Below, in pieces: positions 5,990 through 14,626 of a stretch of 64,000 bases of DNA; position 1 is the first letter of the stretch, and each line of letters opens with the position of its first letter. The position numbers and the translations under genes were made by a program. The DNA is from Blastocatellia bacterium (GTDB taxonomy: Bacteria > Acidobacteriota > Blastocatellia > HR10 > J050). Under the pieces are notes generated by a model. The model was not told the DNA's origin, searched no databases, and was given only the letters and a program-made list of their open reading frames with translations. The stretch covers positions 45,813 to 109,812 of the forward strand of contig JALSQX010000087.1 of the NCBI GenBank assembly GCA_026985075.1. The letters run 5' to 3'.

Positions 5990-8900
5990 GAGGGTGATCG
6001 ACTATTGCGCGCGACATAAGTTCATCGTTTTTTTCATGGTGGTGTTTGCTACCGCCACCGGCATCTGGTCGGTGCGAAACATCGCGCTGGATGCCATTCC
6101 CGATCTGTCCGATGTGCAGGTGATCATCTTCACCGAATGGCCGGGGCGCAGTCCCGATCTCGTGGAGGATCAAATCACGTATCCCATCGTGACTCGTATG
6201 ATTGCCGCACCTCGCGTGCAATTCGTGCGCGGCCAATCGTTCTTTGGGCTCTCGTTCGTCTACGTCATCTTCAAAGACGGCACCGATATGTATTGGGCGC
6301 GCAGTCGGGTGTTGGAATACCTGCAGGGTCTTCAGGGAAATCTCCCCGAGGGCGTCACCCCCGTTCTCGGTCCCGATGCGACCGGGGTCGGGTGGGTCTA
6401 CGAATATGCCCTGGTCGATGAGACGGGAAAGTATGATCTGCAACAGTTACGAAGCTTCCAGGACTGGTATCTACGCTATTGGTTGGAGTCCGTTGAGGGC
6501 GTAGCCGAGGTGGCCAGCGTCGGTGGATTCGTCAAACAATATCAAATCAATCTCGATCCCGATAAGCTGCTGGCCTATAACATCCCTCTGAGACAGGTCA
6601 TCGATGCCGTGCGCCGCTCCAACAACGACGTCGGCGGTCGCCTGGTGGAAGTGGCGACCACCGAGTACTTCGTGCGCGGACGCGGTTATGTCAAGTCGAT
6701 CGCCGACATCGAGCATATCGTCGTGGGAACCGATGGTCGGGGGACGCCCATCACCATCAAAGATCTCGGCAACGTTGAGCTGGGACCGGACATCCGGCGC
6801 GGACTGGCCGAACTCAATGGCGAAGGCGAAGTCGTCGGCGGTATCGTGGTGATGCGATATGGACAGAACGCGCTCCAGGTCATCGAACGCGTGAAACGAA
6901 AACTCAAGGAGATCGAGCCATCTCTCCCGCCGGGCGTGAAAATCGTCACCACCTACGATCGCTCTGACCTCATCCTGCGGGCCATTGGTACGCTCAAAGA
7001 GAAATTGTTCGAGGAGATGATCGTGGTCAGCGCCATCATCCTCATCTTTCTGCTTCATGTGCGCAGCGCGATGATTCCCATTCTCACGCTGCCCATCGCC
7101 GTGCTCATCTCGTTCATTCCCATGTATGCCATGGGGCTGACGGCCAACATCATGTCTCTGGGCGGTATCGCCATCGCCATCGGCGCGATGGTGGATGCCG
7201 CCATCATTCTCATCGAAAACGCGCACAAGAAACTCGAACAATGGGAGGCCGGTGGACGCCGAGGAAGCCGAATCGACGTCCTCATCCAGTCCTTTCAGGA
7301 AGTGGGTAAATCGCTCTTTTTCTCACTGCTCATCATCACCGTGTCATTTTTGCCCGTGTTCACCCTCCAGGCTCAGGAAGGACGATTATTCAAGCCATTG
7401 GCTTACACCAAGACGTTCTCCATGTTCTTCGCAGCATTGCTGTCAATCACATTGGCGCCAGCGCTGGGTGTGATGCTCATTCGCGGGCGGATCTGGTCCG
7501 AAGAGAGACATCCCATCAGTCGCCTTCTCCAGCGGCTGTACACGCCGATTCTGTATGTCGCGGTGCGATTTCGCAAGACGGTGATCCTGGTGGCGCTGCT
7601 GTTGGTCGTCTCCACCGTGCCCGTTTTCTTGAAACTCGGCTCGGAGTTCATGCCGCCACTCAATGAGGGCTCGATTCTGTATATGCCCACGGCCGTCCCG
7701 GGCATGTCCATCACCGAGGGGGCGAAGATTCTTCAGATTCAAGACAGGATCTTGCGACAGTTTCCAGAAGTGATCAGTGTGTTCGGCAAGATCGGGCGTT
7801 CGCGCACGGCCACGGACCCCGCTCCCTTGAGCATGGTCGAGACCACCGTGTTGCTCAAGCCTCAGGAAGAGTGGCGCAAAGTACGCCAGGAGCGATGGTA
7901 CTCGAGTTGGGCGCCAGACTGGTTGAAATCATGGCTCAGAAAGATCTGGCCCGAAGAGCGACCGATGACCTGGAATGAACTGATCGACGAGATGCACCCC
8001 AAGCTGAATTTTCCCGGCATGCCGCCGGTCTGGTGGATGCCGGTGCAGACGCGCACCGAGATGCTGGCCACCGGTATTCGCAGCAACCTGGGCATCAAAG
8101 TCTTTGGACCTGATCTCAGCACCATTCAACAGATCGCCGTTCAAATCGAGCGCGCGCTTCAGGATGTGCCCGGGACGCGCTCGGTGTTCGCCGAACGAGT
8201 CACCGGAGGGTATTTTCTCGATTTCCATATCGATCGTCGCCGGGCCGCTCGCTATGGGCTCACGGTGGGCGACGTTGAAGACATCATTGAGAGCGCCATC
8301 GGCGGCAAGAATATTGCGCAGACCGTGGAGGGACGCGAACGATATCCGATCAACGTGCGGTATCTGCGCGAGCTGCGCGATGATGTGACCAAGCTCGGTC
8401 GCGTGCTCATCCCTACGCCAACCGGCGCTCAGATTCCACTCTCGCTGGTGGCCGACATTTCCTATACCATGGGCCCTCCATTGATTCGAGATGAGAATGG
8501 TCAACTGGTCGGTTACGTGTTCGTGGATGTGACGGCCAAGGATTATCAGGGATATGTCGAGCGGGCGCAGCAACTCATCCGCCAGCGCGTGACATTACCG
8601 CCGGGATATACCCTTCAATGGGCCGGGCAGTATCAGTACCTGCTCAGAATGAAAGAGCGGTTGAAATACGTCATCCCCCTGACGCTCGTCATCATCTTCA
8701 TGCTCCTGTACATGAATTTCAATTCCTGGAAAGAGCCGCTCATCGTCTTCCTGGCCGTACCGTTTTCGCTGGTGGGAGCGATCTGGCTCCTCTACCTCCT
8801 CGATTACAATTTGAGCATCGCCGTCTGGGTGGGGATGATTGCACTGGCCGGATTGGATGCTGAGACGGGAGTGATTATGCTCCTCTATCTGGATCTCGCC

Positions 8901-9230
8901 TATAACCGGTGGCGACGAGAGGGCCGGATGCGAAATTTGGGAGACCTGACCGAAGCGATTCACGAGGGCGCGGTCAAGCGCGTTCGTCCCAAGATGATGA
9001 CCGTCTGCGCGCTGATTGGCGGACTTCTTCCCATCATGTGGGCGGGGATGTATGAGACGGGGGCCGATGTGATGAAACGCATTGCCGCGCCCATGGTGGG
9101 CGGATTGATCACCTCGTTCATCCTGGAGCTGACTGTCTATCCAGCCATCTTTGCCTTATGGAAAAAGGGTGAAATCGAGGGATGGCGAGCCGTGGCCAGG
9201 GAATTCATTCCCTTCGCCCGGAAGAAGTGA
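5982..9230 (+). CDS. cusA: CusA/SilA-type heavy-metal RND efflux pump
   Basis: GTG 5982, preceded by AAGGAGG, gives 1082 residues, the expected size for the HME subfamily of RND transporters. The protein starts IERVIDYCARHKFIV with the first membrane helix, followed by the family pattern ALDAIPDLSDVQV. The typical pore-domain WPGRSPDLVEDQITYPI and RND helices with GGIAIAIGAMVDAAIILIENAHK (acidic residue in helix 4) follow. The C-terminal half carries KVRPKMMT-type and IAAPMVGG motifs. It uses the proton gradient to export Cu(I), Ag(I) or another soft metal through the adaptor and an outer-membrane channel. The channel gene next door is broken, so a channel encoded elsewhere must be used. Its start overlaps the adaptor stop. 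I see no frame damage. Confidence 0.95.
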   Translation: MIERVIDYCARHKFIVFFMVVFATATGIWSVRNIALDAIPDLSDVQVIIFTEWPGRSPDLVEDQITYPIVTRMIAAPRVQFVRGQSFFGLSFVYVIFKDGTDMYWARSRVLEYLQGLQGNLPEGVTPVLGPDATGVGWVYEYALVDETGKYDLQQLRSFQDWYLRYWLESVEGVAEVASVGGFVKQYQINLDPDKLLAYNIPLRQVIDAVRRSNNDVGGRLVEVATTEYFVRGRGYVKSIADIEHIVVGTDGRGTPITIKDLGNVELGPDIRRGLAELNGEGEVVGGIVVMRYGQNALQVIERVKRKLKEIEPSLPPGVKIVTTYDRSDLILRAIGTLKEKLFEEMIVVSAIILIFLLHVRSAMIPILTLPIAVLISFIPMYAMGLTANIMSLGGIAIAIGAMVDAAIILIENAHKKLEQWEAGGRRGSRIDVLIQSFQEVGKSLFFSLLIITVSFLPVFTLQAQEGRLFKPLAYTKTFSMFFAALLSITLAPALGVMLIRGRIWSEERHPISRLLQRLYTPILYVAVRFRKTVILVALLLVVSTVPVFLKLGSEFMPPLNEGSILYMPTAVPGMSITEGAKILQIQDRILRQFPEVISVFGKIGRSRTATDPAPLSMVETTVLLKPQEEWRKVRQERWYSSWAPDWLKSWLRKIWPEERPMTWNELIDEMHPKLNFPGMPPVWWMPVQTRTEMLATGIRSNLGIKVFGPDLSTIQQIAVQIERALQDVPGTRSVFAERVTGGYFLDFHIDRRRAARYGLTVGDVEDIIESAIGGKNIAQTVEGRERYPINVRYLRELRDDVTKLGRVLIPTPTGAQIPLSLVADISYTMGPPLIRDENGQLVGYVFVDVTAKDYQGYVERAQQLIRQRVTLPPGYTLQWAGQYQYLLRMKERLKYVIPLTLVIIFMLLYMNFNSWKEPLIVFLAVPFSLVGAIWLLYLLDYNLSIAVWVGMIALAGLDAETGVIMLLYLDLAYNRWRREGRMRNLGDLTEAIHEGAVKRVRPKMMTVCALIGGLLPIMWAGMYETGADVMKRIAAPMVGGLITSFILELTVYPAIFALWKKGEIEGWRAVAREFIPFARKK

Positions 9231-9347
9231 ACGTCCTAATGACCTCACCACGGCTGGTGAAACCCATATGCGAATTCGGCGCTCGCCTCTCAAAAAACTA
9301 GAGGGAAAGCGAAACAGGACGGCCGGTGAACACTCCGGAAAAAGAGC

Positions 9348-9379
9348 TTGACTCTGGAGTCAACTCCAGGGTTTATAAT
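9348..9379 (+). promoter_or_regulatory. MerR-type promoter/operator with 20-bp spacer
   Basis: A -35 TTGACT (9348-9353) and a perfect -10 TATAAT (9374-9379) are separated by 20 bp, the over-long spacing that MerR-family activators correct by twisting DNA. The spacer holds a perfect dyad, CTGGAGT (9354-9360) and ACTCCAG (9363-9369). The -10 ends only 6 bases before the merR ATG at 9386, so the transcript should be leaderless or nearly so. The promoter reads into merR and the genes behind it, implying autoregulation. Confidence 0.85.
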
Positions 9380-9385
9380 GTGAGT

Positions 9386-9862
9386 ATGGCATTAGAGAGA
9401 GCAAGCCCATCCAGGCTCAGGATTGGTCAAGTGGCCGCGCAAAGTGGCGTGAGCGTTGACACGCTTCGCTACTATGAGCGACTGGGGCTCTTGCCCGTGT
9501 CGGCGCGGACCGACGGTGGCTATCGGCTCTACGATCCGTGGGTTCTGGATCGGCTCGCCTTCATCAAGCGGGCGCAAAGTTTCGGGTTCACGCTCGATGA
9601 GATCAAGCAAATGCTACAACTGGAGACGGCCGAGCCGGAGGCCTGCTCGCGCGTCCTGGAGATGATCGAGCAGAAGCTCGAAGATCTCGATCGACGGTAC
9701 GAAGAAATCAAACGGCTCCGGCGCGAACTCGCTGCATACAAAATTGAGTGCGAGCGTGCCTTGGCCAGTCATCAGTGCTGCCCGGTAATTGAGGATTTTC
9801 TTCACCCTCGGTCGCGCCGCGAAAGGAGTGGCACGAGGGAGAAACGGCGTGGCCGGAAGTGA
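9386..9862 (+). CDS. merR: MerR-family metal-responsive transcriptional regulator
   Basis: From ATG 9386 the protein has 158 residues. I prefer this start over the upstream in-frame start (9326) because the latter would lie upstream of the promoter boxes. Residues 11-55 are the MerR winged helix (RIGQVAAQSGVSVDTLRYYERLGLL), followed by a dimerisation helix of about residues 80-120. Cysteines at the helix start (Glu-Ala-Cys), in the helix end (Glu-Cys-Glu) and a C-terminal Cys-Cys (SHQCCPVIEDF) are candidate metal ligands; MerR itself binds Hg(II) with three cysteines from the two subunits. It controls the operator just upstream and the transporter and reductase genes behind it. Confidence 0.9.
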   Translation: MALERASPSRLRIGQVAAQSGVSVDTLRYYERLGLLPVSARTDGGYRLYDPWVLDRLAFIKRAQSFGFTLDEIKQMLQLETAEPEACSRVLEMIEQKLEDLDRRYEEIKRLRRELAAYKIECERALASHQCCPVIEDFLHPRSRRERSGTREKRRGRK

Positions 9863-9908
9863 ACGGACGACGCTCACGTCGTCTCAACTCTTTTGAGGAG
9901 ATCCGACG

Positions 9909-10769
9909 ATGAAAGAGAACATGACATTAGGAGCATCCATCCTGACGGCGATCACGGCGTCACTGTGTTGTATTGGGCCGCTGGCGGCGACACTGCTCGG
10001 CATCGGCAGTTTTGGTGCGGCGGCCGCGTTCGAGGCGTGGCGGCCTTATCTGCTGGGAGTGACCGTTGCCCTTCTGGGCGCGGCCTTCTATCTCACCTAT
10101 CGCAAGCGGGAAGTCGTGTGCGCCGATGGCACGTGCCAGATGAGCAGCGCCCCACGGTGGAATAAAATCATGCTGTGGGTGGCTACGGTAATGGTCATAT
10201 TGTTTGCCGCTTTTCCGTATTATTCGGGACCGCTGTTGGCGGCGCTGAGCCGAAGTGCCAATCAGTCATCACAAGAGTCGGCGCCAGCCGCCACTCAACA
10301 GCAGACCCGAGCGCGCATCGCCATTAGTGGTATGACCTGTGAGGGTTGCGCCGCCAGCGTGAAAGTAGCGTTGGAGGAGCTCGCCGGGGTCACATCGGCG
10401 ACGGTGAGTTATGAGAAGGGTGAGGCGATCGTCACGTATGATGCGGCGCGGGTGACGACTGAGCAATTGAAGAAAGCGATCAATGGCATCGGATTCAAAG
10501 CCGAAGCGGTGAAGATCCTCTCGCCGGAGAAGGCGGAAACGACGGCCTCGGAGGCCAAACTCGCGACGGCGACCATTCGGGTCGAGGGCATGACCTGTGG
10601 GGCGTGCGCGACGTCGGTTCGCCTGGCCTTGACCCGACAGGACGGCGTCGCATCGGCCGAAGTCAGTCTGGAGAAGAAACAAGCCGTAGTGACTTACGAT
10701 CCAACCAAAGTCACCCGTCAACAACTGGTCGAAGCCATCAATGAGACGGGCTTCAAAGCCAAACTGTGA
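9909..10769 (+). CDS. merTP: MerT-like carrier fused to two HMA domains
   Basis: This 286-residue protein has three parts. Residues 1-100 are MerT-like, with three membrane segments and a Cys-Cys pair in the first (SLCCIGPLAA, about residues 18-27). Residues about 135-200 and 215-286 are HMA domains with metal motifs GMTCEGCAASV and GMTCGACATSV, respectively. Fusions of MerT with one MerP-like domain are known; two tandem HMA domains after the carrier are less usual. All metal sites here are Cys, in contrast to the UGA-bearing proteins upstream. The gene follows merR by 46 bases with an AGGAG element, and is followed by the thioredoxin-like gene after 9 bases. Confidence 0.88.
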   Translation: MKENMTLGASILTAITASLCCIGPLAATLLGIGSFGAAAAFEAWRPYLLGVTVALLGAAFYLTYRKREVVCADGTCQMSSAPRWNKIMLWVATVMVILFAAFPYYSGPLLAALSRSANQSSQESAPAATQQQTRARIAISGMTCEGCAASVKVALEELAGVTSATVSYEKGEAIVTYDAARVTTEQLKKAINGIGFKAEAVKILSPEKAETTASEAKLATATIRVEGMTCGACATSVRLALTRQDGVASAEVSLEKKQAVVTYDPTKVTRQQLVEAINETGFKAKL

Positions 10770-10778
10770 GGTGAAACG

Positions 10779-11147
10779 ATGAAGATCGAGTTGCTCTATT
10801 TCGAAGGATGTCCATCATACCAGCGGGCGCTCCAAAACCTGAAAGAGGTTCTGGCCGAAGAAGGGATTGACGCTACTGTTGAGTTGATAGAAATTCGCTC
10901 GCCTGAAGAGGCCGAAGCGCGTCGCTTTCTCGGATCGCCGACGATTCAGATTGATGGCGTGGACCTGGAAGGACCTGAGGCGGTGGGCTCTGGTGTAGGC
11001 TTTGGGTGTCGCGTCTATGTTCATGATGGTCAGACAGCGGGATGGCCGTCCAAAGAGCAGATTCGCGCCGCGCTCACCGGGCGACAGCTGACGGTGACCT
11101 CGACGGCGTCAGAGCACGCCTGCTGCCGTCCGTCGGCGGGAGATTGA
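10779..11147 (+). CDS. Small thioredoxin-like protein of the mer-type operon
   Basis: ATG 10779 gives 122 residues. It begins MKIELLYFEGCPSYQ, the strand-loop-helix of a reduced thioredoxin fold in which the usual CxxC is cut to a single Cys plus a tyrosine. It continues with the cis-proline strand FLGSPTIQIDGVDL and a conserved GCRVY segment that supplies a second Cys. The last residues contain Ala-Cys-Cys-Arg-Pro. Proteins of this type are often encoded beside mercury or arsenic genes and are presumed to handle the metal-thiol adduct. The stop is directly followed by the start of the reductase gene with no gap, so the two are probably translated together. Confidence 0.75.
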   Translation: MKIELLYFEGCPSYQRALQNLKEVLAEEGIDATVELIEIRSPEEAEARRFLGSPTIQIDGVDLEGPEAVGSGVGFGCRVYVHDGQTAGWPSKEQIRAALTGRQLTVTSTASEHACCRPSAGD

Positions 11148-12503
11148 ATGAACACCCATACGTTCGATCTCATCGTCATTGGCACTGGTGCCGCCGCGTC
11201 CACCGTCGCCACGAAGTGTCGCCAGGCGGGTTGGCGCGTGGCCATCATTGATGCGCGACCGTTCGGTGGGACATGCGCGTTGCGCGGGTGCGATCCGAAG
11301 AAAGTGCTGGTGGGAGCTGCTGATCTCATCGATGGGCACCGTCGGATGGAAGGACGTGGCCTTGTATCTGAGGGCGCGCGCATCGATTGGGCGACACTCA
11401 TGCAGTTCAAACGCACGTTCACCGAACCCGTCCCCGAGAGCCGAGAGCGGGCTTTCGCTCGAGCGGGCATTCAGACATTTCATGGATGGGCGCGATGCGT
11501 TGATCGAACCAGTGTTCAGGTAGGCGAGGAGACGCTGATCGGGCGATACCTCCTCATCGCCACCGGGGCCAAGCCGGTCACGCTCGATATTCCCGGCGAG
11601 GAATATCTCATCACCAGCGACAAATTTCTCGAGCTCCAGGAGCTTCCTCGACGCATCACGTTCATCGGCGGTGGATATATTTCTTTCGAATTCGCGCACG
11701 TAGCCGCGCGCGCTGGCGCCGAGGCCCGGATTCTCCATCGGAGTCGGCGCCCGCTCAAAGGCTTCGATCCCGATTTAGTCGATCAACTGGTGCGTGCTAC
11801 GCAGGATATCGGCATCGATGTTCAATTGAACGCGCAGGTGACGGCGATTGAGCGAGGGACGGGAGAATACATCACTCGTGCATCGGTGGATGGGAGCGAA
11901 TGCTCCTTCGAAGCCGATATGGTCGTTCATGGTGCCGGGCGCGCGCCGGAGATCGATGAGTTGGAGCTGGACAGAGCGGGCGTCGCGCATGACCGCCGTG
12001 GCGTCGTGGTCAACGAATATCTCCAGAGCATCTCCAATCCGGCGGTCTATGCTGCCGGCGATGCCGCGGCCAGCGGCGGGCCACCACTGACGCCCGTCGC
12101 CAGCCTGGAAGGGCACGTGGTGGCCAGCAATATGCTCAGCGGGAATCATCGCACGCCGGACTATACGGGCGTGCCGACGGTCGTGTTCACCATTCCGCCG
12201 CTGGCGTCGGTCGGACTGCGGGAGGAGGAGGCCGAGAGGCGAGGCCTCAAGTTCAGAGTCCATCATCGGGATACGTCGGGGTGGTATTCGTCGCGGCGGG
12301 TGAATGCGAGGACTTCGGGCTTCAAAGTGCTCATCCAGGAAGGGACAGATCGCATTCTGGGCGCGCATCTGTTGGGACCTCACGCTGAAGAAGTCATCAA
12401 TCTATTTGCTCTGGCCATTCGCGAGGGCCTCACGGCCCGCGACCTCAAACGCATGCCGTACGCTTACCCCACCAGTTGCTCCGACGTGGCCTATATGGTT
12501 TGA
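11148..12503 (+). CDS. FAD-dependent pyridine nucleotide-disulfide oxidoreductase (MerA/glutathione-reductase-like)
   Basis: The 451-residue protein has the FAD-binding start FDLIVIGTGAAASTVATKC, the redox disulfide GGTCALRGCDPKK (C-x4-C) at about residues 42-55, an NAD(P) Rossmann motif ITFIGGGYISFEFAH near residue 170, the second FAD motif AVYAAGDAA near residue 305, and a C-terminal dimerisation domain. It lacks the N-terminal HMA domain and the C-terminal vicinal Cys pair of classical mercuric reductase; its C-terminus ends TSCSDVAYMV. It is therefore a close relative of MerA whose substrate (metal ion, or a disulfide/selenenylsulfide partner) cannot be fixed. Its location behind merR-merTP implies metal induction. 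Confidence 0.85.
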   Translation: MNTHTFDLIVIGTGAAASTVATKCRQAGWRVAIIDARPFGGTCALRGCDPKKVLVGAADLIDGHRRMEGRGLVSEGARIDWATLMQFKRTFTEPVPESRERAFARAGIQTFHGWARCVDRTSVQVGEETLIGRYLLIATGAKPVTLDIPGEEYLITSDKFLELQELPRRITFIGGGYISFEFAHVAARAGAEARILHRSRRPLKGFDPDLVDQLVRATQDIGIDVQLNAQVTAIERGTGEYITRASVDGSECSFEADMVVHGAGRAPEIDELELDRAGVAHDRRGVVVNEYLQSISNPAVYAAGDAAASGGPPLTPVASLEGHVVASNMLSGNHRTPDYTGVPTVVFTIPPLASVGLREEEAERRGLKFRVHHRDTSGWYSSRRVNARTSGFKVLIQEGTDRILGAHLLGPHAEEVINLFALAIREGLTARDLKRMPYAYPTSCSDVAYMV

Positions 12504-12758
12504 GTCGAGGGTGATGTCGCTCTACCGAACGCCCCAGGGGAGATGTTGGATAAAGGTGAGATTCTTTCGAGGAAAGTGTGTACCCGCGCCGCCGTGACCT
12601 GGGTAATGCGTGCGTTCTCGTCGGCGCTCTTGCGGTCGAGCAGGCCGAGGCCGGTGAATGTCACGCCGTGCAGGATCTCGAAGGCGGGCTTGTCCCGGAA
12701 TGTGCCACCCTCGCACTTGCGCCGGTGGGTGATTTCCTTCAGCCGTGCAGGTCGTTTG
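12504..12758. other. Intergenic DNA with unidentified coding-like remnant
   Basis: No intact gene is supported. The minus strand frame through about 12504-12830 is open and encodes a hydrophilic segment (for example FEILHGVTFTGLGLLDRKS) that I cannot assign. It joins the integrase-like fragment only after a frame change, so it may be the damaged downstream part of that gene or unrelated phage-like DNA. Confidence 0.35.
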
Positions 12759-13085
12759 TCATCGCTGACGGCTGTTCCCAGTTTCAATTTCGTTTCTCCG
12801 GTTTCTTTGGCATCCACTCGATATTGAGACCGTGTAGATACGGACAGCATCCGCTGCCCGCCGGGTTTGCCACGGCCTGATGCCGGCTCGCTCTCCTGAG
12901 GCAGTGAGAAACAGGTCCAGCGTTTGTTCAAAGGTGTCGTCGCGGTGCTCCGCAGCAAAGTTCGGGAACTCTCGTACCCACCGCACCAGATGGGATTGGT
13001 GCCTGGGCGGTGTCAGCCGACGTTTCCGCAGAAAATCAGCATAACCACCCAGCTCACGCTCTGGTTCTCGCTCAGCCCCATTCAC
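12759..13085 (-). pseudogene. N-terminal fragment of a tyrosine recombinase (integron-integrase-like)
   Basis: The minus frame from ATG 13085 encodes 108 residues. The first 80 contain YADFLRKRRLTPPRHQSHLVRWVREF and then GIRPWQ and AADAVRIY. This resembles the SAM-like N-terminal domain of tyrosine recombinases, especially integron integrases (helix, R-T-P-x-Y/H, WVRxF, then W-Q-x-x-x-A-x-x-A-V/L-R-x-Y). No catalytic domain (R...H-x-x-R...Y) follows: the frame drifts after AVRIY and ends at TAG/TGA. Its orientation, away from the cassette-like array starting at 13261, is the layout of an integron. I recognise this from pattern only, so the call is tentative. Confidence 0.45.
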
Positions 13086-13104
13086 AATCTACCATCCTGG
13101 TTTA

Positions 13105-13251
13105 TACCCAATCTCCATACTCATACCGTGTCAGGGTAGTCGATCGTTTGATGCCGATCAGGGGTTTCCTTGACGCAGAGAAATTCGGCAGTATATTAAA
13201 AACTGTGGTCGGTTCCATGAATCGACATCGCGGACAAATGGAGATTGGGTA
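13105..13251. repeat. 147-bp element with perfect 14-bp terminal inverted repeats
   Basis: TACCCAATCTCCAT (13105-13118) and its exact complement ATGGAGATTGGGTA (13238-13251) bound 147 bp. The interior encodes no convincing protein but contains a good promoter (13170-13197) pointing toward nhaA. No target-site duplication is evident. It could be a MITE-like element or a structured part of the recombination platform. Confidence 0.7.
13170..13197 (+). promoter_or_regulatory. Candidate sigma-70 promoter driving the nhaA cassette
   Basis: TTGACG (13170-13175) and TATATT (13192-13197) are 16 bp apart. The promoter lies inside the inverted-repeat element and points into the cassette array, as a Pc-type promoter of an integron would. 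The inferred leader to nhaA is about 90 nt. Confidence 0.55.
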
Positions 13252-13260
13252 GAATAAGGA

Positions 13261-13267
13261 GTTAGGT
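13261..13267 (+). other. Cassette boundary core site (GTTAGGT) before nhaA
   Basis: GTTAGGT fits the GTTRRRY core at which integron cassettes join. The same kind of core recurs after nhaA (14610-14616) and after the next gene (15520-15526). The left flank does not show a full attC, so this could be the attI end. Confidence 0.45.
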
Positions 13268-13295
13268 GGCAGACGAAAGGCTTGGCTGATTCCCC

Positions 13296-14522
13296 ATGCA
13301 AATGAAAACAACGTCCTCGCACGGAAAGTTGCTGCAACCGCTCTACGATTTCCTGCGCTTGGAAGCTGCGGGCGGCTTGGTCCTGATGACGGCCGCCGTG
13401 CTGGCGTTGATCGTCGCCAACTCGCCTCTCGCGGTCTACTACACAGTGTTGCTTGATCTCCCGCTTGCGATCAATTTCGGCGCCTTTGGAATCGCCAAAC
13501 CCTTGCTACTATGGATCAATGACGGCCTAATGGCAGTGTTCTTCTTCCTCGTTGGCATGGAACTGAAGCGCGAGGTACTCGATGGCCACCTGTCAAGCCT
13601 GCGCCAAGCAAGCCTGCCGGCGTTCGCCGCCGTAGGAGGAATGCTGGTGCCTGCGGCCTTCTACGCGACATTCAACTGGACTGACTCTGTTGCGGTGAAG
13701 GGGTGGGCGATACCGACCGCGACCGACATTGCCTTTGCTTTGGGCGTTCTCTCACTTCTTGGAAAACGGGTTCCAACGGCGCTGAAAGCCTTTCTCCTGA
13801 GCGTCGCCATCTTCGATGATCTTGGGGCCATCGTCGTGATTGCGTTATTCTACACGGCTGCTCTGTCCTCGCTTTCGCTGGCTGTCGCCGCTGGTCTGAT
13901 CCTGGCCCTCGCTGCCCTCAATCGCGTAGGAGTGATGAGGCCGGCCCCCTATTTCCTGATCGGCATTCTACTGTGGGTGGCGGTATTGAAGTCGGGCATC
14001 CACGCGACGCTGGCGGGCGTTGTGTTAGCGATGTTCATTCCGCTGCGCGGGCCGGACAAGCTCCAGTCACAAACACCCGAGTCGCCGCTGCGACACCTGG
14101 AACACACGCTGCATCCATGGGTGGCGTTTGGGGTTCTGCCCATCTTTGCGTTCGCCAACGCCGGTGTCTCGCTCGGGGAACTCTCAATTAGCGACATGTT
14201 TCATCCAGTTCCGCTTGGCATCGTAACCGGACTGTTTTTTGGAAAACAGATCGGGGTACTGGCACTATGCTGGATTGCTACGCGCGTTCGAATCGCTTCG
14301 CTTCCCGAAGGCGTCAGTTGGCGGCAACTTCACGGTACGGCTCTGCTGTGCGGCATTGGATTCACCATGAGCCTGTTTATCGCATCCCTGGCCTTCGAGC
14401 AAGGCAACACGGCCTATCTGGGGCTGGAGCGGCTCGGCATCTTGATCGGCTCACTGGTTTCCGGGTTGTCGGGTTACATTGTGCTTCGCGTTGCTTCGGT
14501 CAATGGAGCCGAGGCCGTATAA
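13296..14522 (+). CDS. nhaA: Na+/H+ antiporter NhaA
   Basis: 408 residues from ATG 13296. The sequence follows the NhaA family throughout: [19 protein letters not shown] at the start, [39 protein letters not shown], the essential aspartate pair in [54 protein letters not shown] and [18 protein letters not shown]. It exchanges cytoplasmic Na+ or Li+ for protons at the inner membrane. The gene lies between integron-type core sites, its TAA sits within the attC-like site, and it has almost no intergenic space, so it looks like a captured gene cassette. Its codon choice is less uniform than that of the chromosomal neighbours. NhaA is an unusual cassette cargo. Confidence 0.95.
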   Translation: MQMKTTSSHGKLLQPLYDFLRLEAAGGLVLMTAAVLALIVANSPLAVYYTVLLDLPLAINFGAFGIAKPLLLWINDGLMAVFFFLVGMELKREVLDGHLSSLRQASLPAFAAVGGMLVPAAFYATFNWTDSVAVKGWAIPTATDIAFALGVLSLLGKRVPTALKAFLLSVAIFDDLGAIVVIALFYTAALSSLSLAVAAGLILALAALNRVGVMRPAPYFLIGILLWVAVLKSGIHATLAGVVLAMFIPLRGPDKLQSQTPESPLRHLEHTLHPWVAFGVLPIFAFANAGVSLGELSISDMFHPVPLGIVTGLFFGKQIGVLALCWIATRVRIASLPEGVSWRQLHGTALLCGIGFTMSLFIASLAFEQGNTAYLGLERLGILIGSLVSGLSGYIVLRVASVNGAEAV

Positions 14523-14616
14523 CAAGCCGATGAAGTAGACGGTCGCTTCCGTCACGGCCCTTGAAAAGCGAGGCCCGCGCCGTGCGCGTCTGCGGCTTAT
14601 CGCCAGGTCGTTAGGC
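14517..14616 (+). other. attC-like recombination site after nhaA
   Basis: About 100 bp beginning with GTATAAC/TAACAAG, which contains the nhaA stop, and ending in the core GTTAGGC (14610-14616). The ends are imperfectly complementary: AAGCCG with CGGCTT and GTAGACG with CGTCTGC, separated by unpaired bases, around a GC-rich centre. This is the general structure of integron attC sites. Confidence 0.65.
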
Positions 14617-14626
14617 GGATAGCGCC

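Noticed and set aside
6471..7241. Long minus-strand ORF inside cusA
   Set aside because: Shadow frame of a strongly coding plus-strand gene; composition is His/Asp-rich, typical of antisense codon mirroring.
11145..12503. Possible additional Sec site at the reductase stop (TGA 12501-12503)
   Set aside because: The C-terminus SDVAYMV is a natural end for this family and the bases after the stop encode nothing similar.
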